Source of the DNA: Silicimonas sp963779765 | GTDB lineage: Bacteria; Pseudomonadota; Alphaproteobacteria; Rhodobacterales; Rhodobacteraceae | Assembly (NCBI GenBank): GCA_963779765.1 | Contig: CAVZZP010000002.1 | Span: 744,001-808,000 of the forward strand | Reading direction: 5' to 3' | DNA: 64,000 bases | In this document: positions 54,634 through 63,272 of the stretch, piece by piece | Position numbering within the stretch: position 1 is the first letter of the stretch | Layout of the letters: each line of letters begins with the position of its first letter | Made by a program: the position numbers and the translations under genes | Notes under the pieces: model-generated | Databases searched by the model: none | What the model was told of the DNA's origin: nothing | The model's input: the letters and a program-made list of their open reading frames with translations, nothing else

Positions 54634-56088
54634 CTATGCCAGTCCCTTTTCCTCTTCCCGGTCCGTCACGCGTGACAGCTTGCGCAGCGCGTCGACGACC
54701 AGGCTGACCTTCGACCCCTTCGATCCCTTCACCAGCACGACGTCGCCTGCCCCGATGAGACGGTGCGCGATATGTGCGAGTTCGGGCGCCGTCTCGACCC
54801 ACCGCCCGCGCTTGTGCGCCGGCAGGGCCTCATAGAGCGCCCGCATCCTGCGACCCACGCATTCGACGCGGTCGATCTTCTCCATCGCCGGATGAGAGGC
54901 GAGTTCGGCATGGAGGGTCAGCTCCTCGACACCCAGTTCCAGCATGTCGCCCAGGATGGCGATGCGACGGCCCCGCCCGCGCCCGTCCTGCGTGGCACCA
55001 GTCGGCATCTGCGCCAAGACCTCGAAGGCGGCCGTCATGGACGCGGGGTTTGCATTGAAGGCGTCGTCGATCAGGTCGGCGGTCAGATCCTCGACCTGGT
55101 CCAGCACCAATGTCTCGCGCTGGCCTCGTCCCGCCGGTGCGCGCCACAGGCCGATATCGCAGGCAGCGATGTCGGTGTCGACGTCGAGCACGAGGGCTGC
55201 GCCGTAGACCGCGAGGGCGTTCATGGCGAAATGTCGACCCGGCGCGCCCACCTTCAGGATGAAGGACCGTCCTCCGAAGTGGCCCTCGACGACGCTGGCC
55301 GTGGCGCAGAGCGTTACGCTGTCGGCCCGCAAGGCGGCGTCGGCGTGCTCGCCGAACCCGATGCGCCGCGCGGCGTGCAGCTTCGCGCCGGCGTTCAGGA
55401 TCGGCGCGGTCTCGACATCGGCGTTGAACAGCGCCGTTCCGCCAGGTTCGAGCCCGCGAAAGATCGCCGCCTTCTCCTCGGCGATGGCCTCGACGCTGTC
55501 GAAGGCCTCGAGATGCGCCGCAGCCACAGTGGTCACGATGGCGACATCGGGTCGGGCCAGGCGGGCCAGCGGCTCGATCTCGCCGGGGTGGTTCATCCCG
55601 ATCTCGATGACCGCGAAATCCGTGTCGCTAGGCATCCGCGCCAGTGTCAGCGGAACGCCCCAGTGGTTGTTGTAGCTCGCTTCGGCGGCATGGGTGCGGC
55701 CCTGCGCGGACAGCACGTGGCGCAGCATCTCCTTCGTCGAGGTCTTGCCGGCCGAACCGGTGATGGCGACCACCTTGGCCGATGTGCGCTCCCGCGCCGC
55801 CGCTCCGAGGAGTTCCAGCGCGGCGAGGACATCGGGAACGACCAGAAGGCACGCATCCGCATTCACACCCTCAGGCACGCGCGATACGAGAGCGGCCGCG
55901 GCCCCTCGGTTCAAGGCATCGGCGACGAAGTCGTGACCGTCTCGAACGTCCGTCAGCGCCACGAACAGGTCACCCGGCTTCAGCGTGCGCGTGTCGATGG
56001 ACACACCCGTCGCGGTCCAGGCAGGACCAAGCGCCTCGCCTCCCGTCACCGCGCGGGCGGCAGCGGACGTCCAGAGCGGGGAGGTCAC
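54634..56088 (-). CDS. murF: UDP-MurNAc-tripeptide D-alanyl-D-alanine ligase MurF (GTG start)
   Basis: A 484-residue ligase that adds D-Ala-D-Ala to complete the UDP-MurNAc pentapeptide. It begins SPLWTSAAARAVTGGEALG, with STRxxxPGDLFVAL-like SIDTRTLKPGDLFVAL, P-loop ITGSAGKTSTKEML near residue 110, and central ADFAVIEIGMNHPGEI-type block DFAVIEIGMNHPGEIE. The GTG at 56088 overlaps the murE stop as GTGA. The frame is open for another 630 bases upstream in murE, which is antiphase read-through, and was not used. Confidence 0.94.
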   Translation of the reverse strand: MTSPLWTSAAARAVTGGEALGPAWTATGVSIDTRTLKPGDLFVALTDVRDGHDFVADALNRGAAAALVSRVPEGVNADACLLVVPDVLAALELLGAAARERTSAKVVAITGSAGKTSTKEMLRHVLSAQGRTHAAEASYNNHWGVPLTLARMPSDTDFAVIEIGMNHPGEIEPLARLARPDVAIVTTVAAAHLEAFDSVEAIAEEKAAIFRGLEPGGTALFNADVETAPILNAGAKLHAARRIGFGEHADAALRADSVTLCATASVVEGHFGGRSFILKVGAPGRHFAMNALAVYGAALVLDVDTDIAACDIGLWRAPAGRGQRETLVLDQVEDLTADLIDDAFNANPASMTAAFEVLAQMPTGATQDGRGRGRRIAILGDMLELGVEELTLHAELASHPAMEKIDRVECVGRRMRALYEALPAHKRGRWVETAPELAHIAHRLIGAGDVVLVKGSKGSKVSLVVDALRKLSRVTDREEEKGLA

Positions 56089-57587
56089 AGGCCCTTCCCG
56101 TCCAGCGCCGCGACGGCAACGCTGGCTTGTTCGGCATCGTCGAAGGGAAGGATGGCGTCTCCGACGATCTGACCCGTTTCGTGGCCCTTGCCCGCGACGA
56201 GAAGGGTGTCGCCGGGGGACAAGGCATCGACGGCTCGCAGGATCGCCTCGGCACGGTCGCCGACCTCGGTGACCTCCGCTGCGCCAAGCCGCGTGCCGGC
56301 CAGGACCTCGGCCCGGATCAGCGCGGGGTCCTCCGAGCGGGGGTTGTCGTCGGTAACGAAGACAATGTCGGCATGATCGGCGGCGGCGCGCCCCATCAGC
56401 GGGCGCTTGCCCTTGTCGCGGTCGCCGCCAGCACCGAAGACGACGACGAGGCGACCGAGGACGTGCGGCCTCACTGCCCTCAGCGCCGTCGCCAAGGCGT
56501 CGGGAGTATGTGCGTAGTCGATGAAGACCGTCGCTCCGTTCTCGCGCCGCGCGGCGAACTGCATCCGCCCGCGCACGGTCTGAAGCGTGTGCATCGTGTC
56601 GAAGGTCTCTTCCGGCTCGGCGCCCGTCGCGATGCAAAGGCCGGCGGCGATGAGCGCGTTCTCGGCCTGGAAGCCGCCGATGAGACCCATGCGCACCTGC
56701 CGGATGCGGCCGCCCCATTCGAAGCGCAGCTCCTGCCCCGTCGCGTCGAATCTCTGGCCCAGGATCTGAAGCGCCGCGCGGCGGTCGCGTCCCACGGTCA
56801 GCACGTCGAGACCGCGAAGGTCGGCCACCTCGGCCATCCGCGGGCCCCAGGCGTCGTCGATGTTGATTACGGCTGCCGCATCCTCGGGCAGCACGCGGTC
56901 GAAGAGCCCGGCCTTGGCGGCAAAATAGTCCTCGAAGTCGGCGTGGTAGTCGAGGTGATCCTGGCTGAGATTGGTGAAGGCCCCGGCCGACAGGCGCACC
57001 CCGTCCAGCCGCCGCTGCGCCAGCCCGTGGGAGGACGCCTCCATCGCCATATGCGTGACGCCGGCCTCGGCCATCTGCGCCAGTGCGCGGTGCAGCGTGA
57101 TCGGCTCGGGCGTCGTGTGGCGGAGGGGCATGGTGAAGGCGCCCTCGATGCCGGTCGTGCCCACGCTCGCCGCCTCTGCGCCCATCTCGGTCCAGAGCTG
57201 CCGGGTGAAGCTGGCCACGCTCGTCTTGCCGTTGGTGCCCGTGACGGCGACCTGGACGTCGGGCTGGTCCTCGAACCAGAGCGCTGCGGCGAAGGCGAGC
57301 GCCTCGCGCGGTTCCTCGACGACGATGAGCGGCACGCCGCTCTCCGCCAGAACGTCCTGAGCGATCTCGACGCCCTTGCGGTCGGTGAGGACCGCGCCCG
57401 CCCGCTGTCGCACGGCGTACTGGATGAATTCGCCGCCATGCACCTTCGCGCCGGGCAACGCGGCGAAGAGATGACCTTCCGACACGTCGCGGCTGTCGAC
57501 GGACAAGCCTGTCACACGGGCACCGGCCACGTTCTTCGCCGTCAGCCCGAGCTCGGCCAGTGTCTTGGTCTTTGGCCGGGTCTGCAT
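56085..57587 (-). CDS. murE: UDP-MurNAc-tripeptide synthetase MurE
   Basis: A 500-residue ligase that adds the third residue of the stem peptide. P-loop VTGTNGKTSVASFTRQ lies near residue 117, the UDP site is SVDSRDVSEGHLFAALPG, and in the C-terminal domain DNPRSEDPALIRAEV has the DNPR motif that selects meso-diaminopimelate, so a Gram-negative type A1gamma wall is predicted. It is 17 bases after ftsI and overlaps murF by four bases. Confidence 0.96.
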   Translation of the reverse strand: MQTRPKTKTLAELGLTAKNVAGARVTGLSVDSRDVSEGHLFAALPGAKVHGGEFIQYAVRQRAGAVLTDRKGVEIAQDVLAESGVPLIVVEEPREALAFAAALWFEDQPDVQVAVTGTNGKTSVASFTRQLWTEMGAEAASVGTTGIEGAFTMPLRHTTPEPITLHRALAQMAEAGVTHMAMEASSHGLAQRRLDGVRLSAGAFTNLSQDHLDYHADFEDYFAAKAGLFDRVLPEDAAAVINIDDAWGPRMAEVADLRGLDVLTVGRDRRAALQILGQRFDATGQELRFEWGGRIRQVRMGLIGGFQAENALIAAGLCIATGAEPEETFDTMHTLQTVRGRMQFAARRENGATVFIDYAHTPDALATALRAVRPHVLGRLVVVFGAGGDRDKGKRPLMGRAAADHADIVFVTDDNPRSEDPALIRAEVLAGTRLGAAEVTEVGDRAEAILRAVDALSPGDTLLVAGKGHETGQIVGDAILPFDDAEQASVAVAALDGKGL

Positions 57588-57604
57588 CCGGTTCGTGCCC
57601 CGCT

Positions 57605-59387
57605 TCAGTTCCGCGCCAGTGTTACACCTTCGACCGCAGAAGGTTCAACGCCGGGTGCCAACCCCAGGAGAGGAGCCGCCCGCCGGATTACTTCAGCCGC
57701 CACGGGCACTGCGGTCCAGCCAGCCGTGCGCCTCGGTTCCGAGCCGCTGGTCTCGACGGGTTCGTCAAGCGTGACGACAAGGACATATTTCGGATCGTCG
57801 GCCGGAAAGACCCCGGCGAAGGTGGCGATGACCTTGTCCTCGTAATATCCGCCCTGCGGCTTCGGCTTGTCCGCCGTCCCGGTCTTGCCCGCGACGCGGT
57901 AGCCCGGAACCTCGGCCAGCGTCGCCGTGCCGCGCTGGACGACCTGGCGCAGGAACTCGCGCATCTGCTTCGAGGTGTTCTCGCTGACGACCTGCCTGCC
58001 CCGGACCGGCGCGTCCTGCACCAGGAGCGTGGGGTTCACCTCGTGGCCGCCATTCAGGAGCGTCGCGTAGGCGGTCGCAAGGTGGAGCGGAGACGCCGAC
58101 ATGCCGTGCCCGTACGAGATCGTCATCGCATGGATTTCGGACCAGGTCTTCGGAAGCAGCGGTTTTGCGCCCGGCGCCTCGATCAGCTCGACCTGCGTCG
58201 GCGCGAACAGGCCGAGACGCCCAAGAAAGTCCTGTTGCCTCTCCGGACCGATCATCATCGCGATCCGCGCGGTGCCGATGTTGGACGACTCGACGATCAC
58301 GTCCTCGACCGTCAGCGCAGGTCCGTGGTCGTAGAGATCATGGATGCGGTGACGGCCCCACGTCAGCGGGCCCTTGGTGTCGATCCAGGTGCTGCGGCTG
58401 ACGAGCCTTTCCTCTATCCCTTGCGCGGCGGCGAAGATCTTGAAGGTAGAGCCGAGTTCGTAGACACCCTGCACCGCTCGGTTGAACAAAGGGCTTTCCG
58501 CCGGATCGCCCTTGACGAGAGGGCGGGGCCGGTCGTTCGGGTCGAAGTCGGGCAGGCTCGCCATCGCGAGGATCTCGCCGTTCTGCGCGTCCATGAGGAT
58601 CGCCGCGGCCCCCTTGGCGTTCATCAGCCGCATTCCGCCTGCAAGGACACGCTCGACCGCAGCTTGCACGGTGAGGTCGAGAGAAAGGCGCAGGGGCACG
58701 TCGCCGCGGCCCGGATCGCTCAGGGTCTCGTCCATCGCGCGTTCGATGCCGGCCACACCGATCAACTCGGCCGAGGTGACGCCTTCCCGGCCGAATCCCG
58801 CGCCTCCCAGGATGTGGGCCGCGAGACGGCCGTTCGGATAAAGCCGCATCTCGCGCGGACCGAACAGAAGTCCGGGGTCGCCGATATCGAAGACGGCCTG
58901 CTGCTGCTCGGGACTGATGCGCCGTTTGATCCAGATGAATTTGCGCTTGCCGGTAAACTGCTTGATCAGCTTTCCGGCATCGAGGTCGGGGAAGATCGCC
59001 GCCAGCTCGCGCGCCGACCGCTCGGGGTCGATCATCTGCGGTGGCTGCGCGTAAAGCGAATGCGTGGTGAGGTTGGTGGCCAGGATGCGACCGTTGCGGT
59101 CGGTGATGTCCGCGCGGGCCGCCACGATCTGGGCGCCGCTTGCCAGCGCGCGAGGCTCGGCGGGATCGGATGCGGCAAGGACCGACATCTTCATGCCGAC
59201 CATGAAGAAGGCGCAGAGGAAGACGATACCAAGGACCAGGAGACGGCCTTCAGCCCGTTGACGTTGTTCGTCGCGATCGGCTTCGTGACGCGCTGCGAGG
59301 TTGGCGCGTTCGATGGCGTCGGGATTCTCGCCCGCGCGCCGGGCGGCCAGGATTTCGAGCGAGAGGGCGCAGCGGCGTTCGGCTCAT
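57605..59387 (-). CDS. ftsI: division-specific peptidoglycan transpeptidase FtsI (PBP3), frameshift
   Basis: A 593-residue septal transpeptidase. The cytoplasmic N-terminus and transmembrane helix (LLVLGIVFLCAFFMVGMKM, about 50-70) lead to the dimerisation domain (ITDRNGRILATNLTTHSLYAQP) and the transpeptidase domain with SxxK at GSTFKIF near residue 315, SxN in ESSNIG and KTG in VAGKTGTADKP. An extra A in 59353-59355 separates MSRTPLRPLAR from the rest; without it the sequence continues ILAARRAGENPDAIERANLA. ATG 59387 overlaps the ftsL stop by ATGA. Confidence 0.93.
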
Positions 59388-59707
59388 TGCTCCTCCCTCT
59401 GCATGACGTCCTGCACATTGGTGAGGGGGTACGCGATTTCGTCGATCCGACCAAAGTGTTCCGGCCGCAGCGGGAGAAGTCCGAGCCGATCGAAGTTGAG
59501 GTCGGCGAGGTCTGCAAGCCGATCGGGACGGTTCAGGTAAGCCCACTCGGCCCGCAGGACGCCGGCCCGCTCGCGAAGGTCGGCGATCTCGGTCCGCAGG
59601 TCACGCACCTCTCGCAGACGCGCCTGGGTTTCGTAGTTCTGGCGATAGGCCCAGACGGCCAACGCCATGACGAAACACGCGGTCACGATCGAGATGAGCG
59701 ATCTCAT
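59384..59707 (-). CDS. ftsL: cell division protein FtsL
   Basis: A 107-residue bitopic septal protein. A transmembrane helix (MRSLISIVTACFVMALAVWAY) is followed by a coiled coil (about 22-57, EVRDLRTEIADLRERAGVLRAEW) and the segment LNRPDRLADLADLNFDRLGLLP that interacts with FtsB and FtsW-type partners. Known low sequence conservation makes position the main support: it lies between rsmH and ftsI, overlapping both by ATGA. Confidence 0.9.
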   Translation of the reverse strand: MRSLISIVTACFVMALAVWAYRQNYETQARLREVRDLRTEIADLRERAGVLRAEWAYLNRPDRLADLADLNFDRLGLLPLRPEHFGRIDEIAYPLTNVQDVMQREEQ

Positions 59708-60696
59708 GCGGCCCCCACCAGCTTTGGCAGCCCGAGCTTGCGGCGGTCGACACGCCCGGCGGGGACGTCGGTGCGACGGCCGACGCGCAGTTTCGCGGAG
59801 CGCGCGCGGGGATTGCGCGCGGTCTCGGCGGACGTCGGCGCGATTGCCTTGTTGCGGGCCTCGAAGCGGGGGGCCTCGGCCTCGGTTTCGGGCAGGTGCC
59901 GGCTGACGCCGCCCGCCGTGCCGGCGCGCTCCTGGAAGAAGCGCTTCACGACCCGGTCTTCCAGCGAGTGGAAGCTGACGACCGCAAGCCAGCCACCCTC
60001 CACAAGGGCGCGCTCGGCCGCTTCGAGTCCGTCCACAAGTTGACCGAATTCGTCATTCACCGCGATCCTCAGCGCCTGAAAGGTGCGCGTGGCCGGGTGG
60101 CTCTGGCCCGGCTTCGGTCGCGGCAGGACGGCTTCCACGACCCGCACGAGGGCACCGGTCGTGGCAATCGGCGCGTCCTGCCGCGCTTTCACGATGGCCC
60201 GCGCGATGGCACGAGACGCCCGCTCTTCGCCATAGTGATAGAGAATGTCCGCCAGATCCTCTTCCTTCGCGGAGGCCACGAGGTCGGCCGCACTCGGCCC
60301 CTCCTGGCTCATCCGCATGTCGAGGGGTCCGTCGGACATGAAAGAGAAGCCGCGCTCGGGCGTGTCGATCTGCATCGACGACACGCCCAGGTCGAGGACG
60401 ACGCCATCGAGAGGCTCGCCCGCATGGTCGTCGAGTTCGGAAAACGTGCCTTCCACCAGCCGAAGCCGGTCGCCGTATTCCGCCGCCCAGTCCTCGGCCA
60501 GGCGAAACGCCAGCGGATCGCGGTCGACGCCGATCACCCGGTCCGCCCCGGCGGCGAGAAGTCCGCGCGCGTACCCGCCCGCTCCGAAGGTCCCGTCAAG
60601 CCAGATGCCCCGGATCGGCGCACACGCCTCGAGGATGGCGTCGAGCAGGACCGGGATATGTGGGGCTTCGGCGGGGGCGCGGGCAGCGGCGGCCAT
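59704..60696 (-). CDS. rsmH: 16S rRNA (cytosine(1402)-N(4))-methyltransferase RsmH
   Basis: A 330-residue SAM enzyme methylating C1402 of 16S rRNA. It opens with APHIPVLLDAILEAC, and SAM binding is at DGTFGAGGYARGLLAAG near residue 38; VLDLGVSSMQIDTPERGFSF, GPLDMRMSQEGPSA and TFQALRIAVNDE follow, with VSFHSLEDRVVK near the end. ATG 60696 lies just after the mraZ stop. The second gene of the dcw cluster in the usual order. Confidence 0.96.
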   Translation of the reverse strand: MAAAARAPAEAPHIPVLLDAILEACAPIRGIWLDGTFGAGGYARGLLAAGADRVIGVDRDPLAFRLAEDWAAEYGDRLRLVEGTFSELDDHAGEPLDGVVLDLGVSSMQIDTPERGFSFMSDGPLDMRMSQEGPSAADLVASAKEEDLADILYHYGEERASRAIARAIVKARQDAPIATTGALVRVVEAVLPRPKPGQSHPATRTFQALRIAVNDEFGQLVDGLEAAERALVEGGWLAVVSFHSLEDRVVKRFFQERAGTAGGVSRHLPETEAEAPRFEARNKAIAPTSAETARNPRARSAKLRVGRRTDVPAGRVDRRKLGLPKLVGAA

Positions 60697-60698
60697 GA

Positions 60699-61200
60699 TC
60701 AGTTGGGCCCCGCCCTGTCGAGAAGCATCCAGACGTCCGCACCCGGTGGCAGCGGTTCCACCGCCTCTTCGACCTGGGCATCCTGCGCTTCGAAGGTCTC
60801 GGGCTTCCAGATTCTGGAAGGTGTCGCCCATGGCGATGAAATAGGCCTCGCCGTCGATGCCGATCTTCTGGCGCAGTTTCGCGGGAAGCACGATGCGGCC
60901 CGTCTCGTCTACCGATGCCGGCAGGGATTGTCCGTTGAACAGCTTTTCCAGCTTCTTCCTCGCGGGGGCGCCACGCGGAAGGCGCCCGATCTGTTCGTCG
61001 ACATCGTTGGCCGAGTCGATGGTGAAGCATTCGAGGTAATCGCGGCTCTCGTCGCCATAGACGATGACGAGTTCGGGAGCCTTGCCGTCGGACCAGTTCG
61101 GGTCGCAGTCTTCGAGGACACGGCGGAAAGAGGCCGGGATCGACACCCTGCCCTTCGCGTCCACCTTTTGGACGCTTTCGCCTCTGAACCTTCGAACCAC
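60699..61200 (-). CDS. mraZ: cell division/cell wall regulator MraZ (frameshift; GTG start)
   Basis: A 166-residue DNA-binding protein of the AbrB-like fold that forms rings and represses the dcw promoter by binding TGGGN repeats. Two SpoVT-AbrB halves appear, KVDAKGRVSIPASFRRVL and SVDETGRIVLPAKLRQKI, each with the conserved DxKGRxxxP. An extra A at 60812-60813 breaks the C-terminal tail; without it the sequence is MGDTFQIWKPETFEAQDAQ and ends GPN. The start is GTG 61200 (VRRFRGESVQKVD), not the upstream in-frame ATG 61503. The likely target boxes are at 61464-61507 and 61592-61616. Confidence 0.93.
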
Positions 61201-61535
61201 TGTCCCGCGGCCCCTTTTTCGGCCCCCTAAAATGCGGAACGGCGGATCGGACTGCTGCCACTGTCCAATCCGCCGCCCTCGTCCCGTTTCCGGGTTTCTC
61301 CAGCTGCGCGCGCCACCTGGGGGGATGTCTGCTCGCTCGCGCGCCGGATCTCTGTGTTGGATGAAGCGGGAGCCTGTATGAAACCTGCTCTTTTTTGGTT
61401 CTGCCTGGGGTCGTTCGCTGCCCCATTCGCTGTCCCGCGTCATCCGGTGAACATTAAGTGCCATGGGAATTCGTGGTACGCAACAAAAAATTTGGGAACT
61501 CATGGGACTACGCCCCGTTGCTTACGTCATGCATT
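61201..61535 (-). other. long mraZ leader with hairpin
   Basis: About 335 bases lie between the predicted dcw promoter and the mraZ start. The frame of mraZ stays open across most of it, but the sequence has no conserved protein features, so it is treated as leader. GGCGGAT-c-GGAC and GTCC-a-ATCCGCC (61241-61274) make a strong hairpin about 40 bases before the mraZ start. I looked for RNase P RNA, often near here in alphaproteobacteria, and saw none. Confidence 0.5.
61464..61507 (+). promoter_or_regulatory. downstream MraZ-box array (plus-strand orientation)
   Basis: TGGGA at 61464 and TGGTA at 61474, then TGGGA at 61493 and TGGGA at 61503: each pair is 10 bases apart start to start, with 19 bases between the second and third. 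This matches the TGGGN-N5 direct-repeat spacing known for MraZ. It points opposite to the other array and lies about 30-70 bases downstream of the predicted transcription start. Confidence 0.55.
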
Positions 61536-61542
61536 GCCACAT

Positions 61543-61572
61543 ATTGTACCTAGATTTGGATTATTGGCTTAA
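61543..61572 (-). promoter_or_regulatory. predicted dcw (mraZ) promoter
   Basis: On the minus strand TTAAGC (61567-61572), 18 bases, then TACAAT (61543-61548), in a strikingly AT-rich block. The -10 matches consensus well, the -35 less so. Both MraZ-box arrays flank it. Transcription would begin near 61536. Confidence 0.5.
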
Positions 61573-61591
61573 CTTAAACTAAATATAGATG

Positions 61592-61616
61592 TCCCAAAGA
61601 GTACCATTTTTTCCCA
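61592..61616 (-). promoter_or_regulatory. upstream triple MraZ-box array
   Basis: On the minus strand TGGGA, 5 bases, TGGTA, 5 bases, TGGGA: an exact 5-5-5-5-5 array, the three-repeat arrangement described for MraZ self-regulation in E. coli. It lies about 20 bases upstream of the predicted -35. Confidence 0.7.
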
Positions 61617-61633
61617 TCAAAGTTACAAGCGAT

Positions 61634-61666
61634 GCGATTTGCGGTGCGCCAAACCGCGAAAATCGC
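61634..61666 (-). terminator. hairpin downstream of phrB
   Basis: GCGATTTGCGGT (61634-61645) pairs with ACCGC (61653-61657) and AAATCGC (61660-61666), with a 2-base bulge and a 7-base loop. It lies between the phrB stop and the dcw control region and may end the phrB transcript, though no clear T run follows. The 61617-61807 gap holds nothing else I recognise. Confidence 0.35.
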
Positions 61667-61807
61667 GCGAATCCATGCCTGCCGGGACCGAATCCGAGTC
61701 GTTTCCCATGCCGGACCATCCCGTGCGGCAGGGAGGCGACCGCAGGCCGGCAGGCCGCGCGCTTTAAGACCCAGTGCGAAATATTCGGACGTGGCAAGCC
61801 TAAGGCG

Positions 61808-63216
61808 TCAGAAGTCGCGCTTCCCGTAGGCCGCGAGTGCGCGCGCCCTGCCTTCGTCCAATGCGACGACAGGCTCTGGATAGGCATCGTCGGGAGACAT
61901 GCCCCACCGCTTCGGGATCGCGTCGAAATAGGACAGCGCCGTTTCGGTCGGTGCATCGCGCCCTTCGGCGATCCAGCGATCGCGGTAAACGCCCCTGGGG
62001 TCGAAGCGTTCGGCCTGCGTCTGCGGGTTGAAGATGCGGAAGTAGGGTGCGGCGTCCGGCCCGGATCCGGCCGTCCACTGCCAGCCGAGCGCATTCGACG
62101 CCGGATCCCAGTCTGCGAGACAATGCTCGAACCAGCGTTGCCCGATGCGCCAGTGCGCCATCAGATGCTTGGTCAGGTAGCTGGCCACGATCATGCGCGC
62201 GCGATTGTGCATTCGCCCGGTCACGAACATCTCGCGCATCGCGGCATCCACGAAAGGCACACCCGTGCGGCCTCGCGTCCAGGCCATCACCTCGGCGCGC
62301 CGGTCGTCCTCGTTCCAGGGGAAGCCGTCCCAGCCTTCGCGCCAGTTGGCGCTGACGAGGCGCGGCGTGTGCCAGACGAGGTGATAGCCGAACTCCCGCC
62401 AGGCAAGCTCTTTCAGGAAGGTCTCGGCGCCCGCCTTGCCGTCGTCGACCGCGCGCATTCCCGCGTACCAGCAGGCGCGGGGCGAAATCTCGCCCCAGGC
62501 AAGGTTCTCCGACAAGCCCGATGTCCCATCCTCTGCAACGACGTCGCGGCTCTCCTTGTAGTCATCCAGTCGATGAGCGACGAAGGCGGCGAGGCGGGAC
62601 GCTGCGCGATCCTCTCCGACGGTCAGGTGCGGTTCGACAACGGCCGCACCGCGACGCATCGGTCCCGCAAATTCCAGGTCTCCAGCTTCTCGCTCTCCGG
62701 CCAGCGGTCGGGCGCGTTGAAAACGGGGCGGGGAAGCTGGCGGCCCACGTCACGGTCCCGCACGGACCGCCAGAAGGGCGAGTAGACCTTGTAAAAACCT
62801 CCCGCGCCGGTCTCGACGGTCCACGGCTCGAAAAGAACGTGGCCAGGCAGGCTCGCCGCGTCGAGTCCCTGTTCCTCGAGTGCAGCCTTCACCCCCCTGT
62901 CGCGCGCGACCTGATCGGGGTCATAGGCCCGGCTCCACCTCACCGCCGTCGCGCCCGTCTCGCGGCAGAGAGCGGACAAGACGTCGGCCGCCTTGCCCCG
63001 GCGAAGGATCAGCCGAGATCCCGCCGCCTCGAGAGTCCCCGCCAGATGCGCCACGCCGAGTCCGAAGCGCCACAGGGGGCAGGCGCCGTATCCCTCGAAA
63101 ACCTCGTCCAGGATGAAGACCGGCAGGACCGGACCAAGTTTCGCTGCCTCGGTCAGCGCCGCGTTGTCGCCCAGCCGAAGATCCTTCCGGACCCACCAGA
63201 TCGCCGGTGCCGCCAT
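61808..63216 (-). CDS. phrB: deoxyribodipyrimidine photolyase (frameshift)
   Basis: A light-driven repair enzyme that splits cyclobutane pyrimidine dimers. Reconstructed length is 469 residues. The N-terminal antenna-chromophore domain starts IWWVRKDLRLGDNAAL; the FAD-binding domain shows FLKELAWREFGYHLVW, NWREGWDGFPWNEDD, TGVPFVDAAMREMFVTGRMHNRARM and a C-terminal WTAGSGPDAAPYFRIFNP. Trp residues of the electron-transfer chain are present. A base is missing near 62674: adding a G restores LETWEFAGPMRRGAAVVEPH, so the printed frame stops early at about residue 197. This is the class I CPD photolyase type. Confidence 0.93.
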
Positions 63217-63272
63217 GTCCCCACGTCCCCTTTTCCCGCTCGACCTAGACGCGGACGTGTCCAGGTCAATCG

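Noticed and set aside
54634..56718. MurF with a long N-terminal extension
   Set aside because: The extension lies inside murE and has no conserved sequence; GTG 56088 with a GTGA overlap gives the normal MurF.
59704..61503. MraZ-RsmH fusion of 599 residues
   Set aside because: An extra A near 60812 joins the two frames; the corrected MraZ ends just before the rsmH start.
61201..61807. RNase P RNA gene near mraZ
   Set aside because: The conserved core segments were not found on either strand, and the region is better explained as leader plus MraZ-box control region.
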